A stretch of 64,000 bases of DNA, taken from Semisulcospira habei. Lineage: Eukaryota > Mollusca > Gastropoda > Semisulcospiridae. The notes below the pieces were generated by a model. The model did no database searches, was not told the origin of the DNA, and saw only the letters and a list, made by a program, of their open reading frames with translations. A program made the translations under genes and the position numbers. Below are positions 31,603 to 42,299 of this stretch, in pieces. Each line of letters starts with the position of its first letter. Positions within the stretch are counted from its first letter, which is position 1. Where the stretch lies: contig BTPG01000002.1 of the NCBI GenBank assembly GCA_036245525.1, forward strand, positions 169,207,028 to 169,271,027, given 5' to 3'.

Positions 31603-32190
31603 GATTAATTCGATAGAACCACCAGGCCGCTGCGTTCCTTGCTTTTGACCTGAACCTCTGTTGCCACGGCGGGCAGGACCTGTGGCCCAAAAGCGCTGCC
31701 GTTTGGCAGCGTCAACTAAAGACCTCTGTTCGCGAGTATTTGATCGCGAAATGACGTGCCCTCTTGTGCACTCGGCGGAAGCCCGTCGTGTATGCAAATG
31801 GTGGGTGTAACGTACTTAAGCACCCGGAAGGTGACACGACTTGCATCAAACAGGACGACTGGGACAAAAGTTAAGCAAATACAATCTCATCCAACCAGTA
31901 ACTTTTGTAAGAGTGCAAGGTTTGACCAACCGCGTTCGCCGTTGTGCACTCAGTGACAGGCAAACTGCGGGTTATGGGGTGAGAATTAAGTGGCACGGCA
32001 CTGGCCCTGTGGTCAGTCGCGTGAGTTAGCTTAGTCCTGCGGTAGCCACTGAGCAAGGTGCTCTGCTGATAGCGGCGGCCGTTTTGTGGGAAATCGTTCG
32101 CAGCTCAACCTCAGTATAACATGACTCAGAATATCGCGAAAATCGAATATGACGCGGTTAGGTCTGTGGTTGTGGTTCGATTCCCAAGTG

Positions 32191-32288
32191 AGGAAAAAGT
32201 CCTCTGGCCGACTCCAGTCTTAGTTGGCCCGCGCACGGCTGTGCGCGGGCCAACTAAGACTGGAGTCGGCCTGGGGACTTTTTGCTTA
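32191..32288. mobile_element. Family C hairpin with private perfect arms
   Basis: GGCCGACTCCAGTCTTAGTT and GGCCCGCGCAC pair exactly with GTGCGCGGGCC and AACTAAGACTGGAGTCGGCC. Most of this arm differs from the copy at 12949, yet both arms agree. A B-box-like GTGGTTCGATTCCC lies just upstream. Confidence 0.8.
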
Positions 32289-32603
32289 CTGTGGTTTTAG
32301 TTTTTCTTCATAAGCCTATGGGTTTTGCTACAGGTGAAAGAGATCTGACTTTATTGTTGGCTGACGGGTGTCGCTGTATAATGAGGCTGATCTGTATTTC
32401 CCACAGAAGAGTCGCCGCTATCAGGAGAGTTTTTTGTGTATGATCCCTGAACCTGTGGGAATACACCCGATTTTAACTCTTCCCCCGCCATTGAACGTAT
32501 ATTGTTGTTTCTGAAATCTTAGTTCGTTCAGCGACCAAAAGCCACAACGGTCCAAGAAACATGGATACAAATCAGAGAGTTTAACCTGTTAAACGTTTCT
32601 GTG

Positions 32604-32932
32604 CTCCACCTTTCAAAGCGTGTTTCTTGTATTTCTGGTATCATGGTATTTCTTGAAAGAAAATCGCAAAAGAAAGAAAAACACGCTTAGAAAAGACAAT
32701 ACAACATAATGTAGTACATTTTCAAACTAGACATACAGACATACACGGTGTTCTCCTTATCTTTTCTTTTAAATTAATAAATGTGTTCTAATTGTCTTTT
32801 TAAGCGTGCTTCTTTGTTGGGACTTCTTTCCGCGCTTGTCAGTTATCTTTTTCTTCTTCTTTTTTTTTTTTTTTTGGTGGGGGGGGGGGGGGCGGAAATG
32901 GGGGGGGGGGGGGGAGTCTGCATTTCACGATA
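32604..32932. mobile_element. Foldback element F, degenerate copy
   Basis: The left arm has GAAAAACACGCTTAGAAAAG and ACAACATAATGTAG; the right arm has TTTTTAAGCGTGCTTCTTTG. The tail (GCGCTTGTCAGTTATC) and then a T and G homopolymer tract follow, as in copy 2. Confidence 0.6.
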
Positions 32933-32946
32933 ACGATAACGGTTCT

Positions 32947-33163
32947 TTAACTCATTCTGCCCGCGACACACCACAGCAAGATATGGCTCGACCACGATAG
33001 TTCAAGGGTAGTGGCAGAATAGCTGGGCGCCTATAGGCGCCAAGTTATTCTGCCACCACCCTTGAACTATCATGGTCGACCTGTCTCCTGAATTGTATTC
33101 CAGTCCTCAGAGGATAACTACAAAATGTGGGTATTTCGTACCCCCTCGGGCACATAGAGTTGA
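32947..33163. mobile_element. Family A variant hairpin, intact arms
   Basis: It opens TTAACTCATTCTGCCCGC. The arms are GATAGTTCAAGGGTAGTGGC / GCCACCACCCTTGAACTATC with a TATA centre. It shares CCTGTCTCCTGAATTGTATT with the copy at 17829. Confidence 0.8.
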
Positions 33164-33625
33164 TGCCATTTATCACGGGACGTATGGAACAGTTCTTCAT
33201 TATCTTCGAGGTGAGAATGCGGGATTTACCCAGGACAGGGTTCTACTTACACGCCTATATCGATAGCCATAATGTTTCCTATCAGTTTTACAGTTGTTTG
33301 TCCTTGTTGTTTAAGATTATTTTCATAATAAATTGTTCTTGAAGCAAGGCGTAGTGCTGTAGGATACAAAGTCGCATATCAGCACGTGTCATCTGTAAAA
33401 GAAAAAATACTTAATTGTTTTTGCTTTAAAATAAATTCGCCGGTGCCCACGCAAAGCAAATGTATCCCATGTGGCGTTTAAAGGTAAAACTTGTCATTTG
33501 TCAGCAAGGGCGTGATGCCTCCTGATCCGCAGGGGTTAATCTAAATGTCTTGTGTCGATTCAGACTTTTGTTAAACGCTGGACCAATTTTGACTCCTAAA
33601 ACCTTCTTTCAATTACAGCAGAACC

Positions 33626-33938
33626 CAGGGGCGGATCTGGGGGAGAGGGTTACAAGGGTTCCGGACCCCCCCCCCCCTCCCGACCCAAAATTCTTTAAAA
33701 TGCTATAACAGTCCCTTTTGTGGTGTTTGGAACCCCCCCCCCCCCCACCTCCGCCCGTTGTTTGATATTTGGGCGAATGGCGTGCGAGTCTCATCACACA
33801 CGCGCCTTCTCCACCTCCCCCACCCCCACCCCCTGTACACAAGGTCTAGCGTCGGCGAGGCCTTTCGTATAAGGTTGAAGGTCCCAAACAAAAGTTGGAC
33901 CCGCCCCCCCCCCCCTAAAGGTAACTGATCCGCCCCTG
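33626..33938. mobile_element. Family P element with CAGGGGCGGATC terminal inverted repeats
   Basis: It opens CAGGGGCGGATCTGG and closes GTAACTGATCCGCCCCTG. The interior has CCCGACCCAAAATTCTTTAA, TATAACAGTCCCTTTTGTG, C runs and GGTCTAGCGTCGGCGAGGCC. The TIR resembles hAT-type MITEs, but I see no convincing target duplication. Confidence 0.65.
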
Positions 33939-33959
33939 GAACCTGTCTTTAGCCGCCCT

Positions 33960-34890
33960 CATCAGAGAACGCATGTCATTGAAGACCATCAATCAGGTGG
34001 CTGTAGCGACCTAAATGATGGTCTTAAATAACAGATGACACCCTTTGCCCTTCAAAACTTCTCTTGAGAGGGCGCCTGTCTTTTAAGACAACATTTTTCA
34101 TGTTAAAAAAAAAATCGCTCCAAAAAATTGTTACTTGTACTGTCACCGCCTAGATATGAGAAAACGCCATCGCTTCCGCAGATTCACGTCCGGTCAGTCT
34201 TTTGCCTGAGGTACATGGATATGAATGAGGCAAGCAAGAGGTATAGATCCTCATAAGCCCCCGCAATTGCGGGGGCTTATGAGGATCTATATCTCTTGTT
34301 GTCCATTGTTTCTGCAGTGTAGAGTTTCAAAATGGAAGGCGGAAGACAAAGTTGCCTTCTTCAGCAGGCTTTTCTCTTTCTTATATTCATCAATAAAACG
34401 GGTTTTTCAATATTTGTCCTGTTTTAACTAAGACTTCCTTACCCATCTTTTCACAAAGTCATGTCATTAGGCACAATTAACAGCCCATGACGTGTCGTTA
34501 CTGCCTTTTGCGCAAGGGGAAACTCTCCTACGTAGCAAAGGCCAAAAGAGCAGAAACGTTTTTCACTTTACGACATTAAAACTTTATGATTACAAAAAAT
34601 AAAGTGGTTATTTGTTTTTCTGCAGTTTTATAGTAAGACATATCAACAGCCATGTATAAAGAAGATACTATGCAATATTAAACGTTGAATTGAGAAGATC
34701 GCTTTAACGTTGAATTCGGCTCAACTTTAATCTCAGACCCACGACCAAGATTTCGTCAAACTTTCCTCAAACTTTTTTTTTTTTCGCAGATGAAAATACT
34801 TTTTCACTTTCAATGTAACAAATAAATTTCAGAGGTCTGTCAATATTATATGTTATTTTGAACGCCTTTCGGACTTCCAATGTCAGTTTT
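33960..34890. other. No recognised feature except a B core at 34235
   Basis: Mostly AT-rich. TTACTGCCTTTTGCGCAAGG (about 34499) vaguely recalls the flank of family E. No coding evidence. Confidence 0.3.
34235..34298. mobile_element. Family B hairpin core with private TAAG/CTTA change in both arms
   Basis: GATCCTCATAAGCCCCCGC pairs exactly with GCGGGGGCTTATGAGGATC around AATT. Other copies have ATGAG/CTCAT here. Confidence 0.75.
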
Positions 34891-35174
34891 ACGACACGCA
34901 GGTGTGAATATTGTCAGACGTGTTGACAGACGCTGCACGAGTTTCGAATAGAATAACTATTTGGGTGGAAGAGCGGGAGTGTATGTATGGGTTATGTATT
35001 AAAAAAAAAAAAAAATTTGCCAGTTTAATCCCTTCCCTCCTGAGGGAAGGGAGATTTTTTTCTTTTTCGTCTTCTTCTTCATTCTTCTTTTTGTATACCG
35101 TTTTGAAATTACGGTAGACTTTTAAATGGGGCTGGTCGGAGTGCATTTATATGACGTTTTTGGCTTGCGGGGGG

Positions 35175-35271
35175 GCAGACTGAAATGCTGGCAAAGAAGT
35201 AACAAGATAAAAATGACGTCACGTCTAGCTACGCAAACCTTGCTAGAGAACGTCTTTTTGGCGCCAAAGTG

Positions 35272-35315
<44 letters not shown>

Positions 35316-35370
35316 GTGTGCGTGTGTGCGTGCGTGTGTGTGTGTGTGGTGGTGCGTGTGTGCGTGTGGT

Positions 35371-35454
<84 letters not shown>

Positions 35455-35740
35455 CGACTAGAGCCCGCGTTTGAGGACGGACAAACTTGAAATATTAGGA
35501 TATTGTCCCTAAAAGAATAATCGCGAGGCGGTTTTTTTTTTAAAATTATTATTATTAAGATGTTAATTGGCGAGAAAATAGCAGTTTCACAAAAACCGGT
35601 TGATCCACTCTGGAGTCCGTAATTTTTCTTAGGTTTGCTAGATATTTTGCATATAGCTAGACTGATAAAAGGGAGATATTGAATGAGTTCGTTAACCAGC
35701 ATTGTCGTTCAGTCACTCCATTTTCCCACACTATAATTGG
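35175..35740 (+). repeat. Family H repeat with long (GT)n
   Basis: AACAAGATAAAAATGACGTC, ACGTCTAGCTACGC, the (GT)n at 35273-35452 and GGAGTCCGTAATTTTTCTTA with TTTTGCATATAGCTAG match the copies at 58460 and 61637. Confidence 0.65.
35273..35452. repeat. (GT)n microsatellite with interruptions
   Basis: GT with GTGCGT and GTGGTGC breaks at 35310-35372, then pure GT to 35452. It lies inside family H. Confidence 0.9.
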
Positions 35741-35744
35741 TCAG

Positions 35745-37205
35745 TATCTAACTAAACGTCGCAGGGGGTTGATTGCCCGAATGCCTACCACCTAGAACCA
35801 TTGCCGTACCTGTAATTTTTAATCAGCTGGCCAATACGCAGTTATAGTATCGCGCACGAATCTGTCCGAGGTCTTTCGTCTGAACGCTTAGACCAGAAAA
35901 CACAAAGATCAAGTGGTGGTAGACGATAGGGAAATAAAAGAATTGTACCTTATTTCGGCATGACTCAAGCGGTGAGCACACTACACAATTGCTACACGAA
36001 TGTGTCGCAATTCAAACTCTGAACTGAGACGGCTTGAGATTTTCCATTATGCTCCATGTCAACACGCATGCTGTTTAGAAAGCAAAAACTGTTGCAACTC
36101 GTGCAGTAAGAGAGAAAGAAAAATAAATAAATACAATATGAAAGATCTATGGCAATTCAGTTTTTATTGAAAAGATCGAGTCATTGTTGAATGTGTGTAC
36201 GAGCTCAGTACCAGTTAGCGAAGGATACCAACAATACATTACATGCTTCATGTACGAAATCAGACGTACTGTATATACAGTCGCTTGCAACGCAGTCCTG
36301 CGCTCAAAATGTAGAAGTTTATCACTTAATTAAAACCCAGTGAGAAAGTCCGCACTTGATTGCTACAGATTCTGATCTTGTCACTGGCTGCTTAGAAGCA
36401 GCACCGACCGCTGGTAAACGTTTGAAATTCCAGCGGCAAAAAGCAAGGACATTTGCACGATGGGGCATGGTAGCCTGTTTACAAAGAATCGCGTGCCCTG
36501 TGTATTTCCCAGAAAATACAGTCTGACGTCAGAAATATTTGGAGTTTTACTCCTGATGTCAGACACACATTCGAGGCTTCAAATAGTGTGTAATTTAGAC
36601 TACAATACCACGATGTAATCCGAGAAGTAACACAACACAGACGATTCAATGTCTAATTGTATCTCTAGAACGTTTTGAGTGATATTTTTTTTTTTATAAC
36701 TATTTTTCACGTTTTTGGGATTAATTTCACGAATTATTTGGGATTAATCTTAAAACAGTTGAATATATTTTTTAATCTTCTCATTAATAATCGCATGATT
36801 TGTCATATACGGTATTTACATAAGCCTACAGCTGTATGCCCGAGGTGTGAAAATCAGATAATTTTCTGCACCCCTTTTTCAGAGTCATTTGTAAAACAGC
36901 TAACGTAACTTTAATTTTACGAAAAAAAATAATACTCGCATGAGTTTTCATAAACAGTGTTTGCATAAGCCTGCTGTTTGTCCCGGCTCTGGGGTAGGAT
37001 TAGGTCAAATTGTGACCTGTAAGCCCTAGGTGTGAAAATCAGCAAGAAAATTGCAAAGCTTGAACCTCTAATACGTCAAATGTAAGTACTGCGATGAGTG
37101 ACGTAAAATATCGAGACGTCATTATGAACACGGCGTCGGGACTAATGATGCCATGACGTGAAGCTTGAAGTGAGTCATTTCGCTGCTCGTGCTGTTATTC
37201 TTCTT
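35745..37205. other. No recognised feature; AT-rich
   Basis: A weak internal duplication (ACATAAGCCTACAGCTGTAT at 36819 and GCATAAGCCTGCTGTTTGTC at 36964, each followed by AGGTGTGAAAATCAG) is the only structure seen. Confidence 0.35.
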
Positions 37206-37209
37206 CAGA

Positions 37210-37440
37210 ATAGCCATGCTACGCCAGACCACAGAGCTTACGAATGGCGGGAATCGCCGTGTGTCCGTCTTTATTTCTCTGTGCCAGTGTGTGTGGATCA
37301 GAGGGTGGGAGTGTAGAAGGAGATGGATTCCTATCGCTACACGAGCCCACAAAGCGTACTAATGGCGGGAAGCGCCGTGTGTCCGTCTTTATTTGTGTGC
37401 GCCGACGTATGTGTTGATCAGGGTTTGGCTTAGAGAAGAG
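37210..37440 (+). repeat. Tandem duplication of about 120-bp units
   Basis: AATGGCGGGAATCGCCGTGT with GTCCGTCTTTATTT (unit 1) and AATGGCGGGAAGCGCCGTGT with the same continuation (unit 2), then GATCAG.GGTTTGG-like ends. Confidence 0.65.
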
Positions 37441-38168
37441 GGCAATGGATCAGCATAATAAGCCTAAAAATATGAACAACTCTGAATGTTCCAAAAAGAT
37501 AAACGCTTCTGAGCTCCAAACAATACGTTGGACTTTGGGATGAAATCCTCATCTTGTTTTCTTTTAATGTACAGTGTGTCATTCACAGAGTTAGACAACC
37601 GGTGTGCATGCATGTAACACAGTCGGACACGTTCCGGGAAATCTTTGAAGAGGATTTAGACGTTGTCCATAACAGGTATTCACAATAGAATAGAAAAGAG
37701 ATTTTCACGCGGGGCACAAATGTATTATTTGAATCTGTAATTATCGGGTCGATTACACAACATTTTGCGATATTTTTCTTTGTTTGTTTGTTGCAGTGTG
37801 TTTCCTTTTCCCCCTTTGTCACTGCGTCTCTCTCCTGATGACTTGCCTTTTCGCGTGCTTCCTCTCGTCTGTTTCACGTTTGTTTCTTTCCCTTAAATGA
37901 TCCCGCCTTGAATGTATTCCCGTCCTGTTTCTTTAAGATCAAATTAAAAACAAAAACATTTCATTTAAATCAATTCAGCGCTGTCCAAATCAAATTAGGA
38001 TGCGGCCAGTTTGAATTCTGTGCATGCCAGTTTGGTTGGGATCTAATGAATCTTAATTCCGGCGTGGCGCCTCTCTGTGGCACCCACTGGGATTGAATGT
38101 GACGAGTCTTTGGGAGCTCGGAGAACAACCTGCACGATACCTCCCCGTTCTGATTATTCCAGCCAGCT

Positions 38169-38262
38169 CTCGACCATGATAGTTCAAGGGTGGTGCCAGA
38201 ACTGTTTGGCGCCTGGAGGCGCCAAGCTGTTCTGGCACCACCCTTGAACTATCATGGTCGAT
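38169..38262. mobile_element. Family A variant hairpin core
   Basis: The arms TCGACCATGATAGTTCAAGG and GCCAGAACTGTTTGGCGCC pair across TGGA with their complement. The variant CTGTT appears in both arms. The outer A ends are absent. Confidence 0.78.
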
Positions 38263-38389
38263 GGGTCTGAAACTGTCATATAGTTTTCAATATTTTAGTC
38301 TTCAGTGGACACCTCCCAAAGGCAGAAAGCAGTTCTTGCACTACACTTAAACTAGAATGGTCCATCTGGCTCCCTATTCTTGTAAATTT

Positions 38390-38462
38390 ATTGTTGTCAG
38401 GCGCTTAGAACCTGTTTTGTAAAGGAGTTATAGCTATTATTATTATTATCATTATTGCTATT
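38390..38462 (+). mobile_element. L2-type LINE tail fragment
   Basis: This has GTCAGGCGCTTAGAACC, GTAAAGGAGTTATAGCT and (ATT)n, the terminal stem and tail of the L2 group. No coding part is visible. Confidence 0.55.
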
Positions 38463-38798
38463 GAAAACTGTGGCGCACTTTTTGGAGAACACCTCCAAAA
38501 TCTGGGATGTCTTTTCTTTTACTTCCCATTTCAATTAATCACTTGATTAGTTTTTATATCGTGCATGTCAAATTTCACTCCATGAGCCTCCGTCAGTGTC
38601 GGAGTTTTTAGAAGCGTTAATTCCGACAATACTTGAAATATCATTTAGTTACAATTAATCTAATGAATGAAGTAAGATGCATGAGTGTCACCCAAACAAA
38701 AGCTGTTTTGATGATTGTTTTTATGTCCCCACAATATTTCAGAAAGCTTTTTTTTTTTTTTTTTTTTTTGAGGTTGCAATGACGTCCCTCACATCCTC

Positions 38799-38871
38799 AA
38801 GAGGCATGGATTCACTTGATTCCTTGCAGCCGAAGGGCCGCAGGGGCTCATGTGACTCTACGTCACTTGGC
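38799..38871. mobile_element. Family B hairpin, decayed
   Basis: TCAAGAGGCATGGATTCACTTGA and CGCAGGGGCTCATGTGAC with TCTACGTCACTTGG keep the B arms with several changes. Confidence 0.5.
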
Positions 38872-38928
38872 GGTGGGTTTATCCTCACAACATTTTTTTC
38901 ACTAGCACATAACTGCACCTCTGCATCC

Positions 38929-39008
38929 TTGACTCATTCGAGACGTGCCGCCTCCGGATACGCGGCTTATGCCGCGTATCCGGAGACGGCACGTCTCGAA
39001 TGGGTTAA
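38929..39008. mobile_element. Family K palindrome
   Basis: It opens TTGACTCATTCGAGACGTGC and closes CACGTCTCGAATGGGTTAA. Its arms are nearly identical to the copy at 18897. It abuts an inverted B element. Confidence 0.85.
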
Positions 39009-39140
39009 CCGAGAAAAAAATCAGACACCACACAGTCGCAAGAGGTATAGATCCTCATGAGCCCCCGCAGATGCGGGGGCCCATGAGGAGCTATGCCTCT
39101 TGCTGAAACCACTGTGTGTGCACGTTCCTTGGCGGCTGGG
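39009..39140. mobile_element. Family B hairpin, inverted, abutting K element
   Basis: In reverse orientation it reads CCGAGAAAAAAATCAGACAC, the core 39039-39102 (CAAGAGGCATAGCTCCTCAT on the - strand), then AAACCACTGTGTGTGCACG. A K palindrome takes the place of its left end. Confidence 0.7.
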
Positions 39141-39534
39141 AAGCTTTGACCTTTGAATTGACAATGATTTTTTTTTTTTAAAAAAACACTGTTGCGTCCG
39201 CCGGCAATGAAGAGGCAGTGACTGATTTTGATTTGATTTGAAAACAGCTGCTGAGCGGTGTAACTGGTGTGGGCACGCTGGAAATGGACAAAAGCGCTGT
39301 GAGTCACGATGCGCATTTTTCAGGATGACGATGCCACCACTCCCCGGAGAACGCCGTATCAATTTTTACTTAATGAGATTCTTACACGAAGACGAGCACG
39401 TCCGCTAGTTTAAATCCTGGATGCCTGAAATTGGTTTGTTTCTTGCCTGTGAATTAATTAGTTCATCGGTCGGTTTTGCGTTCTGGTTTCCTTTGTCGTT
39501 GTAAGTTCTTCCCTACTTCCTGCTCATTTCCTCC

Positions 39535-39595
39535 CGCGGCCGTGAGATAGCCTTAGTCGCCTGCTCGGCGTTACGTCCAGTAACTCACTAGCTCC
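39535..39595 (+). mobile_element. Fragment of the 5S SINE-type tail
   Basis: CGTGAGATAGCCTTAGTCGC, CTGCTCGGCGTTACGTCCAG and TAACTCACTAGC match the tail of the 5S-headed SINE. The head is missing. Confidence 0.55.
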
Positions 39596-39661
39596 TCCTG
39601 CTTCCAGAGGGGTGTCGCGTTTTGTCAGCTTCGGCTTATCCTCTTTACCCCGTGGTAGAGA

Positions 39662-39874
39662 TTAACCCATTTAACCCCACGGTCGCATTCCAAAATCTTG
39701 GAGGTGTCACTAATCGACTAAGTACCAGTTGCAGGAGATGGATGGACCATGATAATTCAAGGGTAGCGCCAGATTAGCTCGGCGCCTGATGGCGCCGAGC
39801 TAATCTGGCGCTACCCTTGAATTATCATGGTCCATCCATCTCCTGCTGTAGGGCGCTGGGGCTAAACGAGTTAA
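39662..39874. mobile_element. Family A hairpin MITE with perfect 56-bp arms, TTAA-bounded
   Basis: TTAACCCATTTAACCCC opens and GGGGCTAAACGAGTTAA closes. Arms 39731-39786 and 39791-39846 are exact complements around TGAT. Both carry the private changes GTAGCGCC and AGCTCGGC, unlike other copies (GTAGTGCC, AGCTTGGC). Confidence 0.9.
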
Positions 39875-39929
39875 GCATAAAGCACTGACACTAAACGACA
39901 GGACGTGAACTAACCATATTTTTAGTTTT

Positions 39930-40236
39930 GATTTCAGAATAGCGTGGCGCCTCGAGGTATCAAGCTATTCCGACACCACAGTAGCACAGGAAGATATTTT
40001 TTTATCAGAGCGGAGGGCAGCATCATGAAAGGGGGGAGGTGGGGGAGTCTAGGGGCAGAGAATGGGGGAGGGAGAAGGAGTAATGCGGGGCGATAGTCAT
40101 CCACCCTCGAAAAATTAAAAACATAAACACCAAAATCTATGCGATTTTTCTCGAAAAATATATGGGGTGTAGGGGGGTTCGGGGTGTGGGAGGGCGCCAG
40201 GCTGTTCAGGTACTGCCTTTGAACTGTCATGATCGA
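39930..40236. mobile_element. Family A remnant split by G-rich sequence
   Basis: AGAATAGCGTGGCGCCTCG (39937-39956) and CAGGCTGTTCAGG with CTTTGAACTGTCATGATCG (40197-40235) are separated arm pieces, with an unassigned G-rich stretch between them. Confidence 0.4.
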
Positions 40237-40247
40237 TTCACTCGAAG

Positions 40248-40345
40248 GACGCTTAGACAGGACAAACGCGGCACAATTTATTGTGTCACGTTTAATCTTT
40301 CAGAGTGTGTACTTTTCTTTGTTGGGATTACGTACCAGTTACAAG
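40248..40345. mobile_element. Foldback element F, short remnant
   Basis: ACGCTTAGACAGGACAAACG, CACAATTTATTGTGTCACG and AGAGTGTGTACTTTTCTTTG resemble the outer arms of F with the middle lost. Confidence 0.4.
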
Positions 40346-40377
40346 ATATTGTTCGACAATATCATTAACAGTTCACC

Positions 40378-40450
40378 AGTAATCATTAGATGCCTTGGTT
40401 TCTGACAAGGTGCCAAACTAATCCGGCTCTGCCCTGTAAAGTATCATCCA
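40378..40450. mobile_element. Family A remnant
   Basis: TGACAAGGTGCCAAACTAATCCGG, CTGCCCTG and AGTATCATCC resemble a decayed right arm. Confidence 0.35.
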
Positions 40451-40483
40451 AAAAGCGTAGGTTATTGTGAGTCCCTGTTGAAA

Positions 40484-40543
40484 GCAAGAGGCATAGATAA
40501 CGTTATGTGGCCACAGAGGCTCATGAGAATCCATGCCTATTGC
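40484..40543. mobile_element. Family B hairpin, decayed
   Basis: GCAAGAGGCATAGATAACGTTA and GGCTCATGAGAATCCATGCC with TATTGC are recognisable arms. Confidence 0.5.
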
Positions 40544-40611
40544 TTTCACTCAGTCTGGACCCCAAACGGAGGTTCCCTTATATATAATTCTGCCCTGTGA
40601 AGGGAAAATAC

Positions 40612-40697
40612 AGTTAGTCCGTTGTGTGAACAGCGACATTTCCATTGTATTACAATGAAAACATCGGTTTCTTTCCAGAATGTCTTTTGCCTTCGTC
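40612..40697. mobile_element. Family E short hairpin
   Basis: CAGTTAGTCCGTTGTGTGAA, ATTTCCATTGTATTAC and AATGAAAACATCGG form the stem. GTCTTTTGCC follows. Confidence 0.58.
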
Positions 40698-40921
40698 GCG
40701 TAGATGTGATTGTGAAGGGTGTGCCAATTAAGAAGACAACTTGTTTCTAATGATGAATGATACAGACTTGCGCCTTGAGGCGTACCGGAAGCGGTCAGCC
40801 TGATAATGGTCACGTACACGTGAATTGGAGATGGCGTTTTGCAAGGGTTTTTGGGTGTGTTTTTTGTTGTTGTTGTGGTTGTTGTTTTTTGGGGGTGGGG
40901 GGTGGGGAGAGGGCGTATTGT

Positions 40922-41006
40922 TTGACTCATTCGAGACGAGGCCACATCCGGATACATCCGGACATAATGCCGCGCATCCGCATGCAGAACGCCTTGAATG
41001 AGTTAA
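40922..41006. mobile_element. Family K palindrome, diverged
   Basis: It opens TTGACTCATTCGAGACGAGG and closes CGCCTTGAATGAGTTAA. The middle (CATCCGGATACATCCGG) is rearranged. Confidence 0.65.
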
Positions 41007-41079
41007 AGAACCAGAGAGTGTCGCCTAAAGGTTTGTAACTGAGCGCTTGTCTGAGACCTGAGGGCCCAGACACAATTAC

Positions 41080-41470
41080 TCCCTTGACGGCCGAGTAAAA
41101 AACTTGGTTGGTTAGTTCGGATTTAACGTCCACGGCACCGAAGTGATAATGGACGGCCCTGACGGGCGGGTTATGGGGTACAGGGAAATCTATTACCTAT
41201 GGAGTACGACATGAACACTGATCAACTCAGGCGCACTCCAACTGTGCCACTTTGATTTACCAGGACCTTTCAACGGACATGCTATTGAACAAGCCCGTCT
41301 TTTCCCCCTGGATTGCGAGTCCAACTACCGGGGCCGGGACGGGGATTCGAACCCACGACCCGGCGATTCCCTTCGCTCTCCTGCTCCGACGCTTAACCGC
41401 CTGTGCTAATTCGGACTCTGAGAAAAAAACTTGAACATCACCCAACTGCAATGGCCTGTGATTCTGGACA
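41080..41470. mobile_element. Family B remnant split by SINE T copy 1
   Basis: ACTCCCTTGACGGCCGAGTA lies left of the SINE. ACATCACCCAACTGCAATGGC lies right of it. Together they match the B outer region, without a readable hairpin. Confidence 0.5.
41105..41420 (-). mobile_element. tRNA-headed SINE (family T), copy 1
   Basis: Read on the - strand it starts GAGTCCGAATTAGC, has an A-box (AGCACAGGCGGTTAAGCG) and a canonical B-box (GGGTTCGAATCCC), and ends GGACGTTAAATCCGAACTAA. Flanks GAGTAAAAAACTTG (41093-41106) and GAGAAAAAAACTTG (41420-41433) are a 14-bp target duplication with one mismatch. It sits inside a family B element whose GACGGCCGAG start (41086-41095) and CACCCAACTGCAA body (41438 onward) flank it. 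Confidence 0.8.
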
Positions 41471-41599
41471 TTAAAGTCCTAGGCCGTAAAGTCTAAAATC
41501 GTGCGTGACAGACCAACACACACATCTATGTACGTGGCGGTTACTGGCGCGTGGTGGCAGCGTGTGCAGACATCTCTATTTGCCCTCTCCACCAACACA

Positions 41600-41629
41600 C
41601 GCAAGCACGCACGCACGTATACACACACA

Positions 41630-41684
<55 letters not shown>

Positions 41685-41735
41685 ACACACACGCACACAC
41701 ACACACACACACACGCACACACACACACGCACACG

Positions 41736-41824
<89 letters not shown>
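41600..41824. repeat. (AC)n microsatellite with interruptions
   Basis: AC with AT, GC and CTCTCTC breaks, 225 bases. Confidence 0.9.
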
Positions 41825-41825
<1 letters not shown>

Positions 41826-42041
41826 GAGAATGAGATAACGCATATTTGTCCGGGCGTTTAATCAAGTTTCAGTCAAGCACCTGCAAATTTTCACGTACAT
41901 CGGATTTTATGGAAATCGTCTGTTCCCTTTCCGTTTCTGACCAATTTACTCTGACAGTTCATTCGGCGCGTCTTCTGCACCAGAACACATTGCTATGACT
42001 GAATACATAAAAGTGTCTCTAGCAATAATAGGCTTTCCTCT

Positions 42042-42232
42042 TTAACCACATCAATGCCGAGAAAAACATGAAACTAGGTACAACCGCAAGAGACATAGAT
42101 CCTCATGAGCCCCCGCGAATGCGGGGGCTCATGAGGATCTATGTCTCTTGCTGACACCAATTTGCGTCCATGTTCCGCGGACGGCTGTGGCTTTTGGTCT
42201 TTGAACTAACGAAGATCGTAAATGGGGTCAAA
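42042..42232. mobile_element. Family B hairpin MITE with perfect core
   Basis: It opens TTAACCACATCAATGCCGAG. The core at 42087-42150 is an exact palindrome around GAAT. Both arms carry the AGACAT/ATGTCT variant. The right part reads TGCGTCCATGTTCC, TTTGGTCTTTGAAC and TGGGGTCAA. Confidence 0.85.
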
Positions 42233-42299
42233 ATGATCAGCTCCGGGGCTGGCTGTGACTGCTAAAAGTTGCCGACGGCCGGGCCCCTTACAAACGGAC

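Noticed and set aside
33626..33938. hAT element with an 8-bp target duplication
   Set aside because: The CAGGGGCGGATC ends look hAT-like, but flanks GCAGAACC and GAACCTGT do not make a convincing duplicate, so only 'family P' is called.
41479..41865. Overlapping frames of Cys-Val or His-Thr repeats
   Set aside because: AC/GT microsatellites read in several frames at once. The same holds at 18331-18534, 19299-19604, 20587-20925, 28824-29161, 35126-35702, 46538-46747 and 49721-49947.
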